A DNA stretch of 64,000 bases from an uncultured bacterium (lineage in GTDB: Bacteria > Actinomycetota > Coriobacteriia > Coriobacteriales > Atopobiaceae): contig CAJMNO010000008.1 of assembly GCA_905214865.1 (NCBI GenBank), positions 17,130 through 81,129 on the forward strand, read 5' to 3'. This document shows, piece by piece, positions 21,839 to 33,542 of this stretch; within the stretch, counting starts at the first letter, position 1, and every line of letters starts with the position of its first letter. The position numbers were made by a program, and so were the translations under genes. Under the pieces are notes generated by a model. It was not told where the DNA came from, did not search any database, and saw only the letters and a program-made list of their open reading frames with translations.

Positions 21839-21853
21839 TACCCCATGGGGGTA
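21839..21853. promoter_or_regulatory. CsoR-type copper operator before the HMA gene
   Basis: TACCCCATGGGGGTA matches the CsoR half-sites TACCC/GGGTA. On the minus strand TATAGT (complement of 21833-21838) follows directly, so a bound repressor would block the -10 region. Confidence 0.8.
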
Positions 21854-21914
21854 CTTTGCGAGAGGAGAGGGACCTAGCTCCAAACGGACGACACGTCCCG
21901 TCGGCCGCCAGCCC

Positions 21915-22490
21915 CTACCCCTCGAAGCCGGAGTCGTCGAGGAGTGGACCCGCGAGACCGTCCGCACTGGTGGTGGCCAACTCGTCGCAGAGCTCGTTGT
22001 ACTGGTGACCGGCGTGCCCCTTGACCCACACGAAGGTGACCTCGTGCGCCCGCTTGGCCTGGAGGAGGCGCCTCCACAGGTCGGGGTTCTTGACCGGCTG
22101 CTTGCTGGCCGTCTTCCAGCCGCGCTTCTGCCAGCCCTCCACCCAGTGCTTGTTGAACGCGTTGACCACGTACTGGGAGTCGGAGTGGAGCTCCACCTGG
22201 CAGGGCCGGCGCAGCGCCTCGAGCGCCGCGATGACCCCCATGAGCTCCATGCGGTTGTTGGTGGTCCTGCGATAGCCCTGGCTCAGCTCCTTGGTGTGCG
22301 TGACGCCGTTGGGGTCGGTGTAGAGGAGCACCGCCCCGTAGCCGCCGGGGCCGGGGTTGCCGCGCGACGAGCCGTCGGTGTACGCCACGACCCGCATGCG
22401 GTCCGTCTCGCCCACCGGTGTCACGCCACCTGAGACCCGACCGTCGCGCTGGGCGGCGAGCATCTGCTCGTAGCTCATGCCCTCTGCCAC
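21915..22490 (-). CDS. rnhA: Ribonuclease HI
   Basis: 191 residues; degrades RNA in RNA-DNA hybrids. The catalytic motif [16 protein letters not shown] holds the first Asp, followed by [16 protein letters not shown] (Glu), [11 protein letters not shown] (Asp) and the basic handle [28 protein letters not shown] holds the last His and Asp. About 40 N-terminal residues of unclear role precede the domain. The GTG at 22490 was chosen: it lies one base after the polA stop with GGAGG nine bases upstream, whereas the ATG at 22478 has its GA-rich stretch touching the codon. Confidence 0.92.
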   Translation of the reverse strand: MAEGMSYEQMLAAQRDGRVSGGVTPVGETDRMRVVAYTDGSSRGNPGPGGYGAVLLYTDPNGVTHTKELSQGYRRTTNNRMELMGVIAALEALRRPCQVELHSDSQYVVNAFNKHWVEGWQKRGWKTASKQPVKNPDLWRRLLQAKRAHEVTFVWVKGHAGHQYNELCDELATTSADGLAGPLLDDSGFEG

Positions 22491-22491
22491 G

Positions 22492-25203
22492 CTACTTCGC
22501 CTCCGCCCAGTTGGAGCCATACGACACCTCGGCGATGAGGGGCACCTTGAGCTGGGCGACGCCCTCCATGGCCTCCTTCGCCAGCTCCGAGACGGCCTCC
22601 ACCTCGCCCTCTGGCACCTCGAAGTCCAGCTCGTCGTGGATCTGGAGCACGAGGCGGCTCCTGAGCCCCTCCTTGCGGAGCAGGGAGGGCACGCGGGTCA
22701 TGGCGATCTTGATGATGTCCGCGGCGGTGCCCTGCATGGGGTGGTTCATGGCGGTGCGCTCGCCAAAGGAGCGGAGCTGGAAGTTGCGGCTGTTGATGTC
22801 CTTGATGTGGCGCTTGCGGCCGTACATGGTGGCGACCCAGCCGTGCTCGCGGGCAAACTCCACCTGCTGGTCCAGGAACGTGCGGACCCCGGGATAGACC
22901 TCGAAGTAGCGGTCAATCATCTGCTGTGCCTCGGCGCGGGGGATCTTGAGCGAGGTGGAGAGGCCAAACGCCTGCTGCCCGTACACGATGCCAAAGTTGA
23001 CGGCCTTGGCCCTGCTCCTCATCTGCGGCGTGACCTGCTCCACGGGGACGTCGAACACGCGCGCGGCGGTGCTGGCGTGGAAGTCGGCCCCCTCGCGGAA
23101 TGCCGCCACCAGGTGCTCGTCCCCGGAGAGGTGGGCGAGCAGCCTGAGCTCGATCTGGGAGTAGTCGCACGCCAGGAACACGCAGCCCTCGGGCACGGTG
23201 AACGCGGTTCTCACCCGATGGCCGAGCTGAGAGCGCGTGGGTATATTCTGCAGATTGGGGTCGGAGCTGGAGAGGCGCCCCGTCGCCGCAACGGTCTGGT
23301 TGAAGGTGGTGTGAATGCGCCCGTCTCCCCTGATGAGGCCCGGCAGCGCGTCGAGGTACGTGCTCTTGATCTTGGCGCGTTCGCGGTAGTCGAGCACCTC
23401 CCGCACGCGCTCGTCCCGTGCGGCCAGGCCGTCGAGCGTCTTGGCATTGGTGGAGTAGAAGCCCTTGCGGGTCTTCTTGAGCCCGGTGGTGGGGAGACCC
23501 CACACCTCGAACAGGACGTGGCTCAGCTGCTGTGGGGAGTCCAGGTTGAAGTCCTCCCCCGCCTCCTCGCGGATGTGGGCCACCATCTGGTCGATCTCGG
23601 CACCCAGCTCGCCCGACTGCTCGGCCAGGCGGGCACGGTCGGCGTGGAGCCCGGTACGCTCCATCTGCAGCAGCACGGGGAGAAGCTCCATCTCAACGTC
23701 CTCGAACAGGGCGAGGGACTTGCCGTCGGCCTCGAGCGCCTTATGGAGCGGCTCGCGGAGCAGGAGCGAGGCGACGGCGTCGATGGCGGCCTCGGGCAGC
23801 TCGTCGGTCGCCTCGGGCAGCGGCGCGTCCAGGTAGGTGGCGGCGAGCCCCCTGGCGGAGAAGTCGGAGCGGTCCGACTCCAGCAGGTAGTCGGCAACGC
23901 CCACGTCAAAGATGCGCCCCGCCTCCACCTCGTCGGCCCCCAGGGCGGCATCCTCGCTCGAGTCCATGGGGCACGCCACGTGCAGCAGCAGCTTGACGTC
24001 GGCCGAGACGATGCGTCCGTCACGGGCGAGAAGTGCCACCCCCTCCACCGCGTCGTCGCCCTCCAGGCGCATGAGGCGGCTGCCGTCGTAGGCCGACACG
24101 ACCTGCGGCGCGACGGCATCGAAGAGCGACTGCTGGCCCTTCTTCTCGCCCTCCGGCTGCACGCACGCGCCGACCCAGGACCCGGCCTCCACCGCCTCGC
24201 CGAGGGCCTTGCGCGCGTCGTCGCCCGTCAGCGGCTGGGGGATGCTCAGCGCGTCCTTGGCCACGGGCGCGGGCACGTCGCCCGGCTTGGCCCCCTCGAG
24301 CCTGAGCACCCGCGCGGTCATGCCGGTGAACCCCAGGGCGGAGAAGGCCTGGCTCACCTCGGCGGGGTCAAAGGTCGGGAACTTGGCGTCCTCGAGGCGC
24401 ACGTCCAGCGGCGCGTCGGTGCGGATCGTGGCCACCTTGCGGCTGAGGAGGGCGTCGCCCACGTGGGCGCGGAGGTTCTCGCCCATCTTGCCCTTGACCT
24501 CGTCGGCATGCGCGATGACCTGGTCGAGGTTGCCGTACTGCACGATGAGCGCCGCGGCCTTCTTGGGGCCGATGCCGGGGACGCCGGGGATGTTGTCGGA
24601 GCTGTCGCCCTTGAGGCCGTAGAAGTCGGGCACGAGGTCAGGCGTGATGCCGTGGTACAGGTCGTCCACGCTCTCGGGCGTCATGATCGCCACGTCGGAG
24701 GTGCCCTTCTTGGTGCTGACGACCTTGACGTTGTTCGTCGCCAGCTGGTACATGTCGCGGTCACCCGTGACCAGGAGCATCTCGTACCCCGCCTGCTCGC
24801 CGCGGCGCGCGAGGGTCCCAAGGATGTCGTCGCCCTCCCAGCCCTCGAGCTCCACGACGGGCACGTCCATGGCGCGCAGCAGGTCCTTCACCATGGGGAA
24901 CTGCTCGTGCAGCGACGGGTCCATGGGCGGGCGCTGGGCCTTGTACTGCGGGAGCATGTCCATGCGCACCTGTGGCTTGCCCTTGTCGAAGGCGCAGATC
25001 ACGCCGTCGGGGTGGAAGGTCTCCACGAACTTGATGAACATGTTGAAGAAGCCGAAGAGCGCGTTGGTCGACCTTCCGTCGGGCGCGGTCATGGGCTGGC
25101 GGATGGCATGGAACGCCCGGTGCATGAGGGAGTTGCCGTCGATCACGGCGATGACGCGCTTCTCCCCCGCGACCTGTGCGGCTTCCTGGTTGGTCTGTGG
25201 CAT
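22492..25203 (-). CDS. polA: DNA polymerase I
   Basis: 903 residues. N-terminal 5'-3' exonuclease ([34 protein letters not shown]), a central segment, and a C-terminal family A polymerase domain with [29 protein letters not shown], the O-helix [21 protein letters not shown] and catalytic [13 protein letters not shown]. The central 3'-5' exonuclease domain shows none of its acidic motifs (no DxE near its start), so proofreading is probably lost, as in many Gram-positives. It fills gaps in excision repair and replication. GAGAGGGG lies nine bases before the ATG. Coupled to rnhA downstream. Confidence 0.96.
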   Translation of the reverse strand: MPQTNQEAAQVAGEKRVIAVIDGNSLMHRAFHAIRQPMTAPDGRSTNALFGFFNMFIKFVETFHPDGVICAFDKGKPQVRMDMLPQYKAQRPPMDPSLHEQFPMVKDLLRAMDVPVVELEGWEGDDILGTLARRGEQAGYEMLLVTGDRDMYQLATNNVKVVSTKKGTSDVAIMTPESVDDLYHGITPDLVPDFYGLKGDSSDNIPGVPGIGPKKAAALIVQYGNLDQVIAHADEVKGKMGENLRAHVGDALLSRKVATIRTDAPLDVRLEDAKFPTFDPAEVSQAFSALGFTGMTARVLRLEGAKPGDVPAPVAKDALSIPQPLTGDDARKALGEAVEAGSWVGACVQPEGEKKGQQSLFDAVAPQVVSAYDGSRLMRLEGDDAVEGVALLARDGRIVSADVKLLLHVACPMDSSEDAALGADEVEAGRIFDVGVADYLLESDRSDFSARGLAATYLDAPLPEATDELPEAAIDAVASLLLREPLHKALEADGKSLALFEDVEMELLPVLLQMERTGLHADRARLAEQSGELGAEIDQMVAHIREEAGEDFNLDSPQQLSHVLFEVWGLPTTGLKKTRKGFYSTNAKTLDGLAARDERVREVLDYRERAKIKSTYLDALPGLIRGDGRIHTTFNQTVAATGRLSSSDPNLQNIPTRSQLGHRVRTAFTVPEGCVFLACDYSQIELRLLAHLSGDEHLVAAFREGADFHASTAARVFDVPVEQVTPQMRSRAKAVNFGIVYGQQAFGLSTSLKIPRAEAQQMIDRYFEVYPGVRTFLDQQVEFAREHGWVATMYGRKRHIKDINSRNFQLRSFGERTAMNHPMQGTAADIIKIAMTRVPSLLRKEGLRSRLVLQIHDELDFEVPEGEVEAVSELAKEAMEGVAQLKVPLIAEVSYGSNWAEAK

Positions 25204-25413
25204 GAGGCATGTCCCCTCTCACGTTGTCTGGCAACATTGTAACGGCGGGGTGGGACGGCCCGGACGGGGCGGCGGCAAGGCCACGGCTTCTGTGCAGCTG
25301 GCCGCCCGACCGCCCACGCAGGGACGCCATCTCGTCCGAGTTTGGCCCCCAAGAGCCTAAATACCTGTTTCTACCTGCAGCTTCACGAAGCGGCAGCGTG
25401 CGGTTCACACGCG
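25204..25413. other. Gap between polA and glnN, upstream part
   Basis: About 210 bases separate polA (leftward) from the glnN control region. GC-rich, with a short inverted repeat around GTTGTCTGGCAAC near the polA side. No gene or known RNA seen. Confidence 0.4.
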
Positions 25414-25451
25414 CGTTCGAAACGATTTATCTACGGGTAACATTTCGAAAT
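25414..25451. promoter_or_regulatory. Paired TTCGAA palindromes upstream of glnN
   Basis: CGTTCGAAACG (25414-25424) and ATTTCGAAAT (25442-25451) share the core TTTCGAAA-like sequence and are about 27 bases apart centre to centre. TTAATATGAC follows at once and includes a -10-like TAATAT. The pair looks like a two-site operator for nitrogen control, but no regulator is identified. Confidence 0.4.
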
Positions 25452-25474
25452 TAATATGACTTCCGTCTTAGGGC

Positions 25475-25497
25475 GGCACGGGGGCTGCAGCCGTGCC
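25475..25497 (+). other. Leader hairpin of glnN
   Basis: GGCACGG/CCGTGCC (25475-25481 and 25491-25497) with a nine-base loop, ending 46 bases before the glnN start. No T-run follows. Possible leader stem. Confidence 0.4.
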
Positions 25498-25543
25498 ACA
25501 ATCTGGGACGTCCTGGCAAGCAAGCAATCGGAAGCGAGGCTCC

Positions 25544-27634
<2,091 letters not shown>

Positions 27635-27660
27635 CGGGCACAGGCACCAGAGATGCCAGA

Positions 27661-27698
27661 GGGGAGAGGCGCTGCCCGGGTGGGTGGCGCCTCTCCCC
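27661..27698 (+). terminator. Rho-independent terminator of glnN
   Basis: Perfect 12-bp stem GGGGAGAGGCGC/GCGCCTCTCCCC followed by TGTTTCGT, 27 bases after the stop. Confidence 0.9.
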
Positions 27699-27721
27699 TG
27701 TTTCGTAGGGTCTTCCCCCTC

Positions 27722-27826
27722 CTCGTAAGGTTTGACGCGTTTACGATGCCCCTAAACGCGTCATTCTTTACGAGACGCGAGATTCCGTAAGATTTGACGC
27801 GGTTAGGAGCGTGCTAACCGCGTCAA
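27722..27826. repeat. Tandem pair of TTGACGCG palindromes
   Basis: Unit 1 (27722-27774) has arms CTCGTAA/TTACGAG outside and TGACGCGTTTA/TAAACGCGTCA inside. Unit 2 has a perfect 13-bp stem TTGACGCGGTTAG/CTAACCGCGTCAA (27794-27806 and 27814-27826) within outer sequence like unit 1 (CCGTAAG before, TTGCGAG after). The stems are compensated copies of one 60-bp element. It lies between convergent genes. Confidence 0.8.
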
Positions 27827-27863
27827 TCCTTGCGAGACATGGCTCAGGCCGAAACGGGAGGGG

Positions 27864-28397
27864 CTATCCCTTCCCGCCCGGCATCCGAATGCCCTCCATA
27901 ATCTTGCCGATGCCCAGTGCGACGAGCACGATGCCCGTGATGGACATTGCGACGCTGGCCGAGCCAATGGGCGACAGCATGACCACCACGCCCAGGGCGA
28001 TCACCAGCAGCGCGCCGATGCGGGAGCCCGTGGAGTTGCTCCCCGTGAGCCGTCCTGCGAGGTTGACCGCGGCAAGCGACTCAAAGCCCAGGACGATGAC
28101 GTAGATGCCCAGAAGGATGAACAGCCACGCCACGAAGACGCCCGGCATGTTCACCATGAGGAAGCCGAACAGCAGGCCAAGGAGGCCCATGTAGAGGTCC
28201 GCCTGCATCAGGATCACGTTCCAGCTGGAGAGCGCACACGCAAGCGAGAAGCCCCCTCCCACGATCAGCGCCCACCCGATGATCTGCACGATCGCCACGG
28301 TGGAGCCGTTTGGGTTCATGAACAGGACGAGACCGAGGGCGATCGAGACGATCCCCGCGAAGATCGTCCCCGCCTTTGAGGTGGTCATGCGCTCCAT
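27864..28397 (-). CDS. HdeD-like DUF308 membrane protein
   Basis: 177 residues with six membrane helices arranged as three repeats of a two-helix unit, each with a short GxxL/GIxxI pattern, as in the HdeD/DUF308 family. HdeD is linked to acid resistance in Escherichia coli, but most members are uncharacterised. ATG at 28397 is chosen because GAGGAG lies five bases upstream. Faces the divergent MATE gene across a 160-bp gap. Confidence 0.82.
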   Translation of the reverse strand: MERMTTSKAGTIFAGIVSIALGLVLFMNPNGSTVAIVQIIGWALIVGGGFSLACALSSWNVILMQADLYMGLLGLLFGFLMVNMPGVFVAWLFILLGIYVIVLGFESLAAVNLAGRLTGSNSTGSRIGALLVIALGVVVMLSPIGSASVAMSITGIVLVALGIGKIMEGIRMPGGKG

Positions 28398-28557
28398 GGT
28401 TTCTCCTCACTCCGATGCCTCGCGAACGCGGGGCCTACGCTTGTGATACCCATATTCTTGTATGAATCCGCCGCCAGCGGCAACCACGTCGCGCCATCCG
28501 ACGGCTCACCCATCCCACCCCATCCACCGCAACCCGATCCTCGCCTAGGGAGGTACC

Positions 28558-29937
28558 ATGCCACGCCGCTCCGCCCAAGAGTCGCTCGACGTCACGTCGG
28601 GGGTCATCTGGAAGCAGCTCCTCACGCTGTTCGTCCCCGTGTTCCTGAGCTCCTTCTTCCAGCAGACCTACTCGCTCGCCAACGCGTGGGTGGTCGGCCG
28701 CTTTGCGGGAAAGGACGCCCTCGCGGCCATGGAGGCCACGGTCACGCTCAACGACCTGGTCGTGAGCTTCTCCGTGGGCATGGGCGTGGGCTTTGGCGTG
28801 GTGGTGAGCCAGCACTTTGGCTCGCACGACGACGAGGGCGTGTCCCGTGCCGTGCGCACCGCCATGGGCATCGCCATCATCGGCGGCATGGGCTGCTCCG
28901 TCCTGGGCGTGCTGCTGGTTGGCGGGGCGCTGCGCCTGATGGGCACGCCGGCCGAGATCTACGCCCAGTCCCTGCTGTACTCCCGCATCTACATGAGCGC
29001 CATGCTCTTCTCGATCGTGTTCAACACCGGGTCTGCGCTCCAGCGCGCCGTGGGAGACACGCGCACCCCCTCGCTCATCGTGGCGCTCAGCTGCGTGGTC
29101 AACATCTCGCTCGACCTGCTGCTGGTGGCTGGCCTGCACATGGGCGTCGAGGGCTGCGCCATCGCCACCTTTGCCACGCTGGTGCTGTCCTCCGCGGCGA
29201 CGCTGCACGCCCTCGCCCGGGCGGAGGGCCCCTGGCGCATGCGGCTGCGCGAGGTCCGCATCGACTGGCGCATGGCACGGGCGATGCTGCGCACCGGCGT
29301 CCCGCTGGGCGTGCAGGGGTCCGTGTACTCCGTGTCAAACATCGTCGCCCAGTCCGCCATCAACGGGCTTGGGACGGACGTCGTGGCGGGATGGGGCCTC
29401 TCCGGCAGGATCGACTCCGTGATCTGGATGGTCTCGGACGCCCTCGGCTCCTCGGTCACCACGTTCGCCGCCCAGAACTTTGGCGCCCGCAACTACGACC
29501 GCATGCGCCAGGGGGTCCGCACGTCCCTCTCGCTCGCCGTCGTGATCGTGGGTGGCGTGTCGGCGCTTCTCGTCGTGTTTGCCTATCCCATCTCGTACTT
29601 CTTCATGCGCGACATGGTGGTGGCGGGCATCTCGACCAGGGTGCTGCTCTTCATCGGGCCGTTCTACGTCTTCTACTCGTTCATGGACAACTTCGCCGCG
29701 ACCATACGAGGGGCGGGCGAGAGCTTCATGCCCATGCTGCTGACGATCCTGGGTACCTGCGTGTTCAGGCTGGTGTGGCTCCTGGGCTTCGTGCCCTCGC
29801 ACCACACGCTCAACATGATCATGCTGGGATACCCCGTGACGTGGATCCTCACCTGCGCCCTGTTCGTGGCGTACTACTTCCGCGGCGGGTGGCTCAGGCG
29901 GGCAGACAAGCGCACGCAGTCACGGCAGGCGGCATAG
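28558..29937 (+). CDS. MATE-family efflux transporter
   Basis: 459 residues, about 12 membrane helices in two halves. The N-terminal family pattern (LFVPVFLSSFFQQTYSLANA) and the second-half match (GVPLGVQGSVYSVSNIVAQ) mark the MatE repeats; FAAQNFGARNYDRM is the conserved loop after helix 8. Such carriers export cationic drugs or metabolites using H+ or Na+. Start fixed by GGGAGG four bases before the ATG. Single gene; substrate unknown. Confidence 0.9.
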   Translation: MPRRSAQESLDVTSGVIWKQLLTLFVPVFLSSFFQQTYSLANAWVVGRFAGKDALAAMEATVTLNDLVVSFSVGMGVGFGVVVSQHFGSHDDEGVSRAVRTAMGIAIIGGMGCSVLGVLLVGGALRLMGTPAEIYAQSLLYSRIYMSAMLFSIVFNTGSALQRAVGDTRTPSLIVALSCVVNISLDLLLVAGLHMGVEGCAIATFATLVLSSAATLHALARAEGPWRMRLREVRIDWRMARAMLRTGVPLGVQGSVYSVSNIVAQSAINGLGTDVVAGWGLSGRIDSVIWMVSDALGSSVTTFAAQNFGARNYDRMRQGVRTSLSLAVVIVGGVSALLVVFAYPISYFFMRDMVVAGISTRVLLFIGPFYVFYSFMDNFAATIRGAGESFMPMLLTILGTCVFRLVWLLGFVPSHHTLNMIMLGYPVTWILTCALFVAYYFRGGWLRRADKRTQSRQAA

Positions 29938-30104
29938 CGTCCCCACCCGGGCGTGACGAATCCCAGGACGTCATCCGCCGGAGCATCGTCGGACATTCGA
30001 ATCCACCCACAACCACCGGCACGACCCGACGGCCATTAACATGCGATAGCTAGGCGAGAGGGGCCACCCCCATCAGGCAGGACCCCGCCGCAGTGCGCGG
30101 AAGG

Positions 30105-30665
30105 CTAGCCCAGAAACGCCTTGATGCCGATGCAGACCAGCACGATGCCGCCCACGACCTCGGCGCGGTCTCCCAGCGCCTCGCCGAGCCTGCGTCCTAT
30201 GGCGAGCGCCACGCAGCAGCAGAGCGCCGTCGTGACGCCGATCGTGGTCACGGCGAAGGGCAGGCTCACCACCATGGCGCGCAGGGACACGCCCACGGCG
30301 AACGCGTCGATTGCCGTGGCGACCGACTGGAAGAGGAGCTTGGTGATGGTGAGGCTCCCCACCTCGCACGAGGCCTCCTCGGGGTGCCTGAGCGCGTGCA
30401 CGCCCTCGCGGATCATGTTCCCGCCGATGAGACCCAGGATCACCAGTGTCACGAGCCCCGCGTACCGCTCGATGAGCTCGGCGGCGACGCCACCCAAGAA
30501 GTAGCCCAGCACAGGCATGAACGCCTGGAAGAAGCCGAAGAAGAGCGGCATGAGGTAGAGCCTGCGACGGCGCTCGCAGGGGTAGGCGAAGCAGTTGGAG
30601 ATGGTGACCGCAAACGCGTCGGCGGAGAGCGCGACACCCAGCAGGATGACCTCTACGACCGACAC
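30105..30665 (-). CDS. mntP: Putative manganese efflux pump MntP
   Basis: 186 residues and six helices, the normal size for MntP (DUF204). Conserved acidic helix motifs ALSADAFAVTISN (helix 1) and ATAIDAFAVGVSL (helix 4) contain the aspartates that carry Mn(II). The start is GTG at 30665 (VSVVEVILLG), supported by GAGAGGGG six bases upstream; readings extending to 30881 lack family similarity. A Mn riboswitch of the yybP-ykoY type was looked for in the leader and not found. Confidence 0.9.
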   Translation of the reverse strand: MSVVEVILLGVALSADAFAVTISNCFAYPCERRRRLYLMPLFFGFFQAFMPVLGYFLGGVAAELIERYAGLVTLVILGLIGGNMIREGVHALRHPEEASCEVGSLTITKLLFQSVATAIDAFAVGVSLRAMVVSLPFAVTTIGVTTALCCCVALAIGRRLGEALGDRAEVVGGIVLVCIGIKAFLG

Positions 30666-30871
30666 CGTTGTCCCCTCTCCCCAGCGGCACCGGGACGCGA
30701 CCGCCACGCCGCATGCGGCACCGCCACGCATGCATAAGTGCGTAATGCTAGGCAATGGTCGGCCAATCCGGCGCCTCGCGAGGAAAACCACGCGAAATTG
30801 GGATAACCTCTTCACTGTCACACGCGCAACGACGAAACGCCGGCCGCGACGCCGGCTCATTGGGAGCAGAC

Positions 30872-31804
30872 ATGCCCGCACTCATCACGCACCACCTCTT
30901 TGGGGAGGAGGCGGCCCACGCCCTTCCCGAGGGCCTCCTGGAGGGGGAGGAGGAGCTTCTCGCCTTCCTCCTTGGCAACCTGGGTCCCGATCCCCTCTTC
31001 GCCCGCTTCGCGACGCTGCCCGACCGGGCCGCCCGCTGCCGCAGCCTCGCGCACCTGATGCACGGCCCCAAGGCGATGGGGTCCCTTCTCGCCATGAGGG
31101 AGACGGTCGCCCACCTGCATCGCGACGACATGCGCGTGGGCCGCGCCTTTGCGCTGGGGCAGCTGGCCCACTACCCGCTGGACAGCCGCTGCCATGCGTT
31201 CGTCTACGCGCAGCAGCACGCGCTCGCGCATGCCGACACCTCGCTGAAGAACGCGCAGAGCGAGCTCCACGCCCTCATCGAGAGCGACCTGGACGTGTGG
31301 ATGCTCTGGTCCATGCGGCAGGCGGAGGTCGACCCCTCGATCATCAGCTCCTCGCTGGCGAGGACCGAGCGCGTCTCCCGCGTGGGGGGTGCCATCTTCT
31401 CGCAGGTGGCCATGCAGGTGTTTGGCGTCTCGGTCGACGCGCGCCAGTACGAGGGCAGCCTGGCGGACTTCGAGTTTCTCTACCATGCCATCGAGCCCGC
31501 CGACGGGCCGCGCAACCGCCTGATAGGCTCGGTCGAGAGGATCGTGCGCCCGCACTCGCTGGCCATGGCACAGGCGCATCTCAACCGCAGCGGCGACAGC
31601 TGCCCCGACGCCAACCTGGACCACCAGCCCTGGCGTGACCCCTCCACCGGCGAGGTGCGCACCGAGAGCTTCCCGGACCTCTTCTGGAACGCGTTCGGCG
31701 AGTGGGACGGCATCTCCCGCGCCTACGTATCGGGCGAGCGCGACCGCCTCGCCCCGTTCGTCACGCGCGACTACGACGGCATTCCCCTGGAGGGCCGGCC
31801 CTAG
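30872..31804 (+). CDS. Zinc-dependent phospholipase C-like protein
   Basis: 310 residues, cytoplasmic by sequence (no signal). Family pattern of PF00882: ITHHLFGEEAA near the start, LGNLGPDP, LMHGPKAM, the zinc-ligand region GQLAHYPLDSRCHAFVY and a later EFLYHAIEP. Members are metal-dependent hydrolases related to Bacillus phospholipase C; many intracellular ones have unknown substrates. Chosen start at 30872 has GGGAG seven bases upstream. Its stop is 110 bases from the convergent antiporter gene. Confidence 0.82.
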   Translation: MPALITHHLFGEEAAHALPEGLLEGEEELLAFLLGNLGPDPLFARFATLPDRAARCRSLAHLMHGPKAMGSLLAMRETVAHLHRDDMRVGRAFALGQLAHYPLDSRCHAFVYAQQHALAHADTSLKNAQSELHALIESDLDVWMLWSMRQAEVDPSIISSSLARTERVSRVGGAIFSQVAMQVFGVSVDARQYEGSLADFEFLYHAIEPADGPRNRLIGSVERIVRPHSLAMAQAHLNRSGDSCPDANLDHQPWRDPSTGEVRTESFPDLFWNAFGEWDGISRAYVSGERDRLAPFVTRDYDGIPLEGRP

Positions 31805-31913
31805 GAGGCCACGGGAGAGAGACTAATCTGGGCGCGCCCGGGAGACCCCTCCCCGGCGCGCCCCAGCCCTTCTCCGCCGCATGCGAGGTGCATCGGCAGC
31901 CATCCGCACGGGG

Positions 31914-33431
31914 TCAGGAGCCAGATCGCTCTCCCCTCTCGCCCGCGGGACCGGCAGGACCCCCATGCGCCTGCCCGGCGTTTCCCCCAGCGGGCTTCCC
32001 CCTGCCGCCATGGCCTCCGCGACCGTGCCGTTCGTGCAGGTCGAGCCCCTCCCGCGGCACGTAGCCCGACATCCCGCCCGACAGCGCGTAGAAGTCCGCC
32101 GCGGAGAGGTAGGTGCCCTGGCTGCGCCTGCGGGCGCGCTGCTCCAGGTAGGCGTGGTGCGCCTGGTGCCACTCCTCGTTGTGGCGGTGCAGGACCTCGC
32201 GCACGGTCTGGTCGCCCTGGGCAAGCTCCTGCGAGATGTCCGCCACGCCCGACTCGTCCGCCGCGTGGACCAGCGACGTGAGCGCCGGCACCAGCAGGAC
32301 CGTGAGCGCGCCGGAGGTCACGAGCACCGAGGCGGTGGAGTCGAGCATCACGCCACTGTCCACGGCGACCCCCGTGATGGCGACGACGAGCGGCAGTGCC
32401 ATGGTGCAGTAGGCGGATGCCGAGAGGATCTCGCGCCAGCCCATGTCGCGCGTCTGCGGGTCGATCTTGAGCGAGACGCCCACGACCACGCCGCGCACGA
32501 GCACGAGCGCCCCGATGAACCCAAACAGCACCGGGAGGTTGGAGGCGGCCGCCTTGAGGTCGATGCCTGCCCCCGAGATCACGAAGAAGATGGGCTGGAA
32601 GAGCCCCGCGCCAACCACGTGGAGGTTGCGCTCCATGACCTCGTTGCCCTCGGGGAAGAGGGCGCGCAGGATGAAGCCCGCGGCAAAGGCACCCAACACG
32701 GCATCCATCGAGAAGACCTCGGCCGCCAGGAGCAGCAGCACCAGTATCGCCGTGACCAGGCGCATCATGGCGTGCGAGGACGTGCCGGCGCTCTGGGTCA
32801 CGAAGGTCCAGAACCTGCCACCGATGCGCTTGAGGCTCATCGAGAACGCCAGGACCACCACGCACACCGCCAGGAACACCCCGAGCATCACGAGGGAGCG
32901 CGAGATGGTCCTGCCCGACAGCATGAGCGACATCGCCACGACGGGGAGCAGCTCTCCCGTGGAGCCGTACGCCACGACGGCCTTGCCCACGCGCGTGGGG
33001 CCCAGGTTCCTGTCCCTCATGATGGGGGCGAGGGTCCCGTACGCCGTGGTGGTCATGAGCAGCGCCATGGCTGGCCACGACGAGCGCTCGAACCCCAGGC
33101 GGGAGAAGACCAGCGCCACGAAGGCGAAGCCCAAGCCAAGCGAGAAAAACCACGACGCCGACGCGACCCTCCCCTGGTGGCCCAGGAGCTCGCGCGGGTC
33201 GATCTCGTAGCCCGCCATGAGGAAGAGGAAGCCCAGGCCAAGGTCCGAGAGCGTCTGCATCGCGAGCCCCTCGTTGCTCACGAGGTGGGCGCCATACGGC
33301 CCGAGGAGCGCCCCGGCAAAGACCAGGAACACGACCTCCGGGACGGCGCGTCCCGGGACCAGGCTGGCGAGGAAGGGGGCTATCGCGGTCACCACGAGGA
33401 TGACGAAGAGGGAGAGCAGCGTAGTTTCCAT
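31914..33431 (-). CDS. CPA2-type cation:proton antiporter
   Basis: 505 residues: about 12 to 13 helices of a Kef/Na+-H+ exchanger domain followed by a cytoplasmic tail. Conserved patterns include VFAGALLGPYGAHLV, the helix-4/5 region GLGFLFLMAGYEIDPREL and VLGAFAAGFILRALFP. No TrkA-N domain follows; instead the last 40 residues are rich in Gly and His (HERHGRGGHGG), perhaps metal-binding or disordered. The ATG at 33431 has no clear ribosome site, but TATACT ends eight bases before it, so the message may be leaderless. An ATG-free longer reading from 33494 is less likely. Confidence 0.86.
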   Translation of the reverse strand: METTLLSLFVILVVTAIAPFLASLVPGRAVPEVVFLVFAGALLGPYGAHLVSNEGLAMQTLSDLGLGFLFLMAGYEIDPRELLGHQGRVASASWFFSLGLGFAFVALVFSRLGFERSSWPAMALLMTTTAYGTLAPIMRDRNLGPTRVGKAVVAYGSTGELLPVVAMSLMLSGRTISRSLVMLGVFLAVCVVVLAFSMSLKRIGGRFWTFVTQSAGTSSHAMMRLVTAILVLLLLAAEVFSMDAVLGAFAAGFILRALFPEGNEVMERNLHVVGAGLFQPIFFVISGAGIDLKAAASNLPVLFGFIGALVLVRGVVVGVSLKIDPQTRDMGWREILSASAYCTMALPLVVAITGVAVDSGVMLDSTASVLVTSGALTVLLVPALTSLVHAADESGVADISQELAQGDQTVREVLHRHNEEWHQAHHAYLEQRARRRSQGTYLSAADFYALSGGMSGYVPREGLDLHERHGRGGHGGRGKPAGGNAGQAHGGPAGPAGERGERSGS

Positions 33432-33542
33432 GGCACGAAAGTATATTCGTCCCGGGGCGCCACGACCGTCCGGAGGGGGGAAATCCGCAGGCACATAACA
33501 GTATGATGGTGCAGTGGAGAACTGCGAGGGTCAGGAGGTCCC

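Noticed and set aside
25204..25543. Glutamine riboswitch before glnN
   Set aside because: The known glnA aptamer pattern could not be found, and that class is known chiefly from cyanobacteria.
30666..30871. yybP-ykoY manganese riboswitch before mntP
   Set aside because: The conserved GGGGAGUAG and the CUGAGA-type loop were not found; the GGGGAGAGGGG there is the ribosome site.
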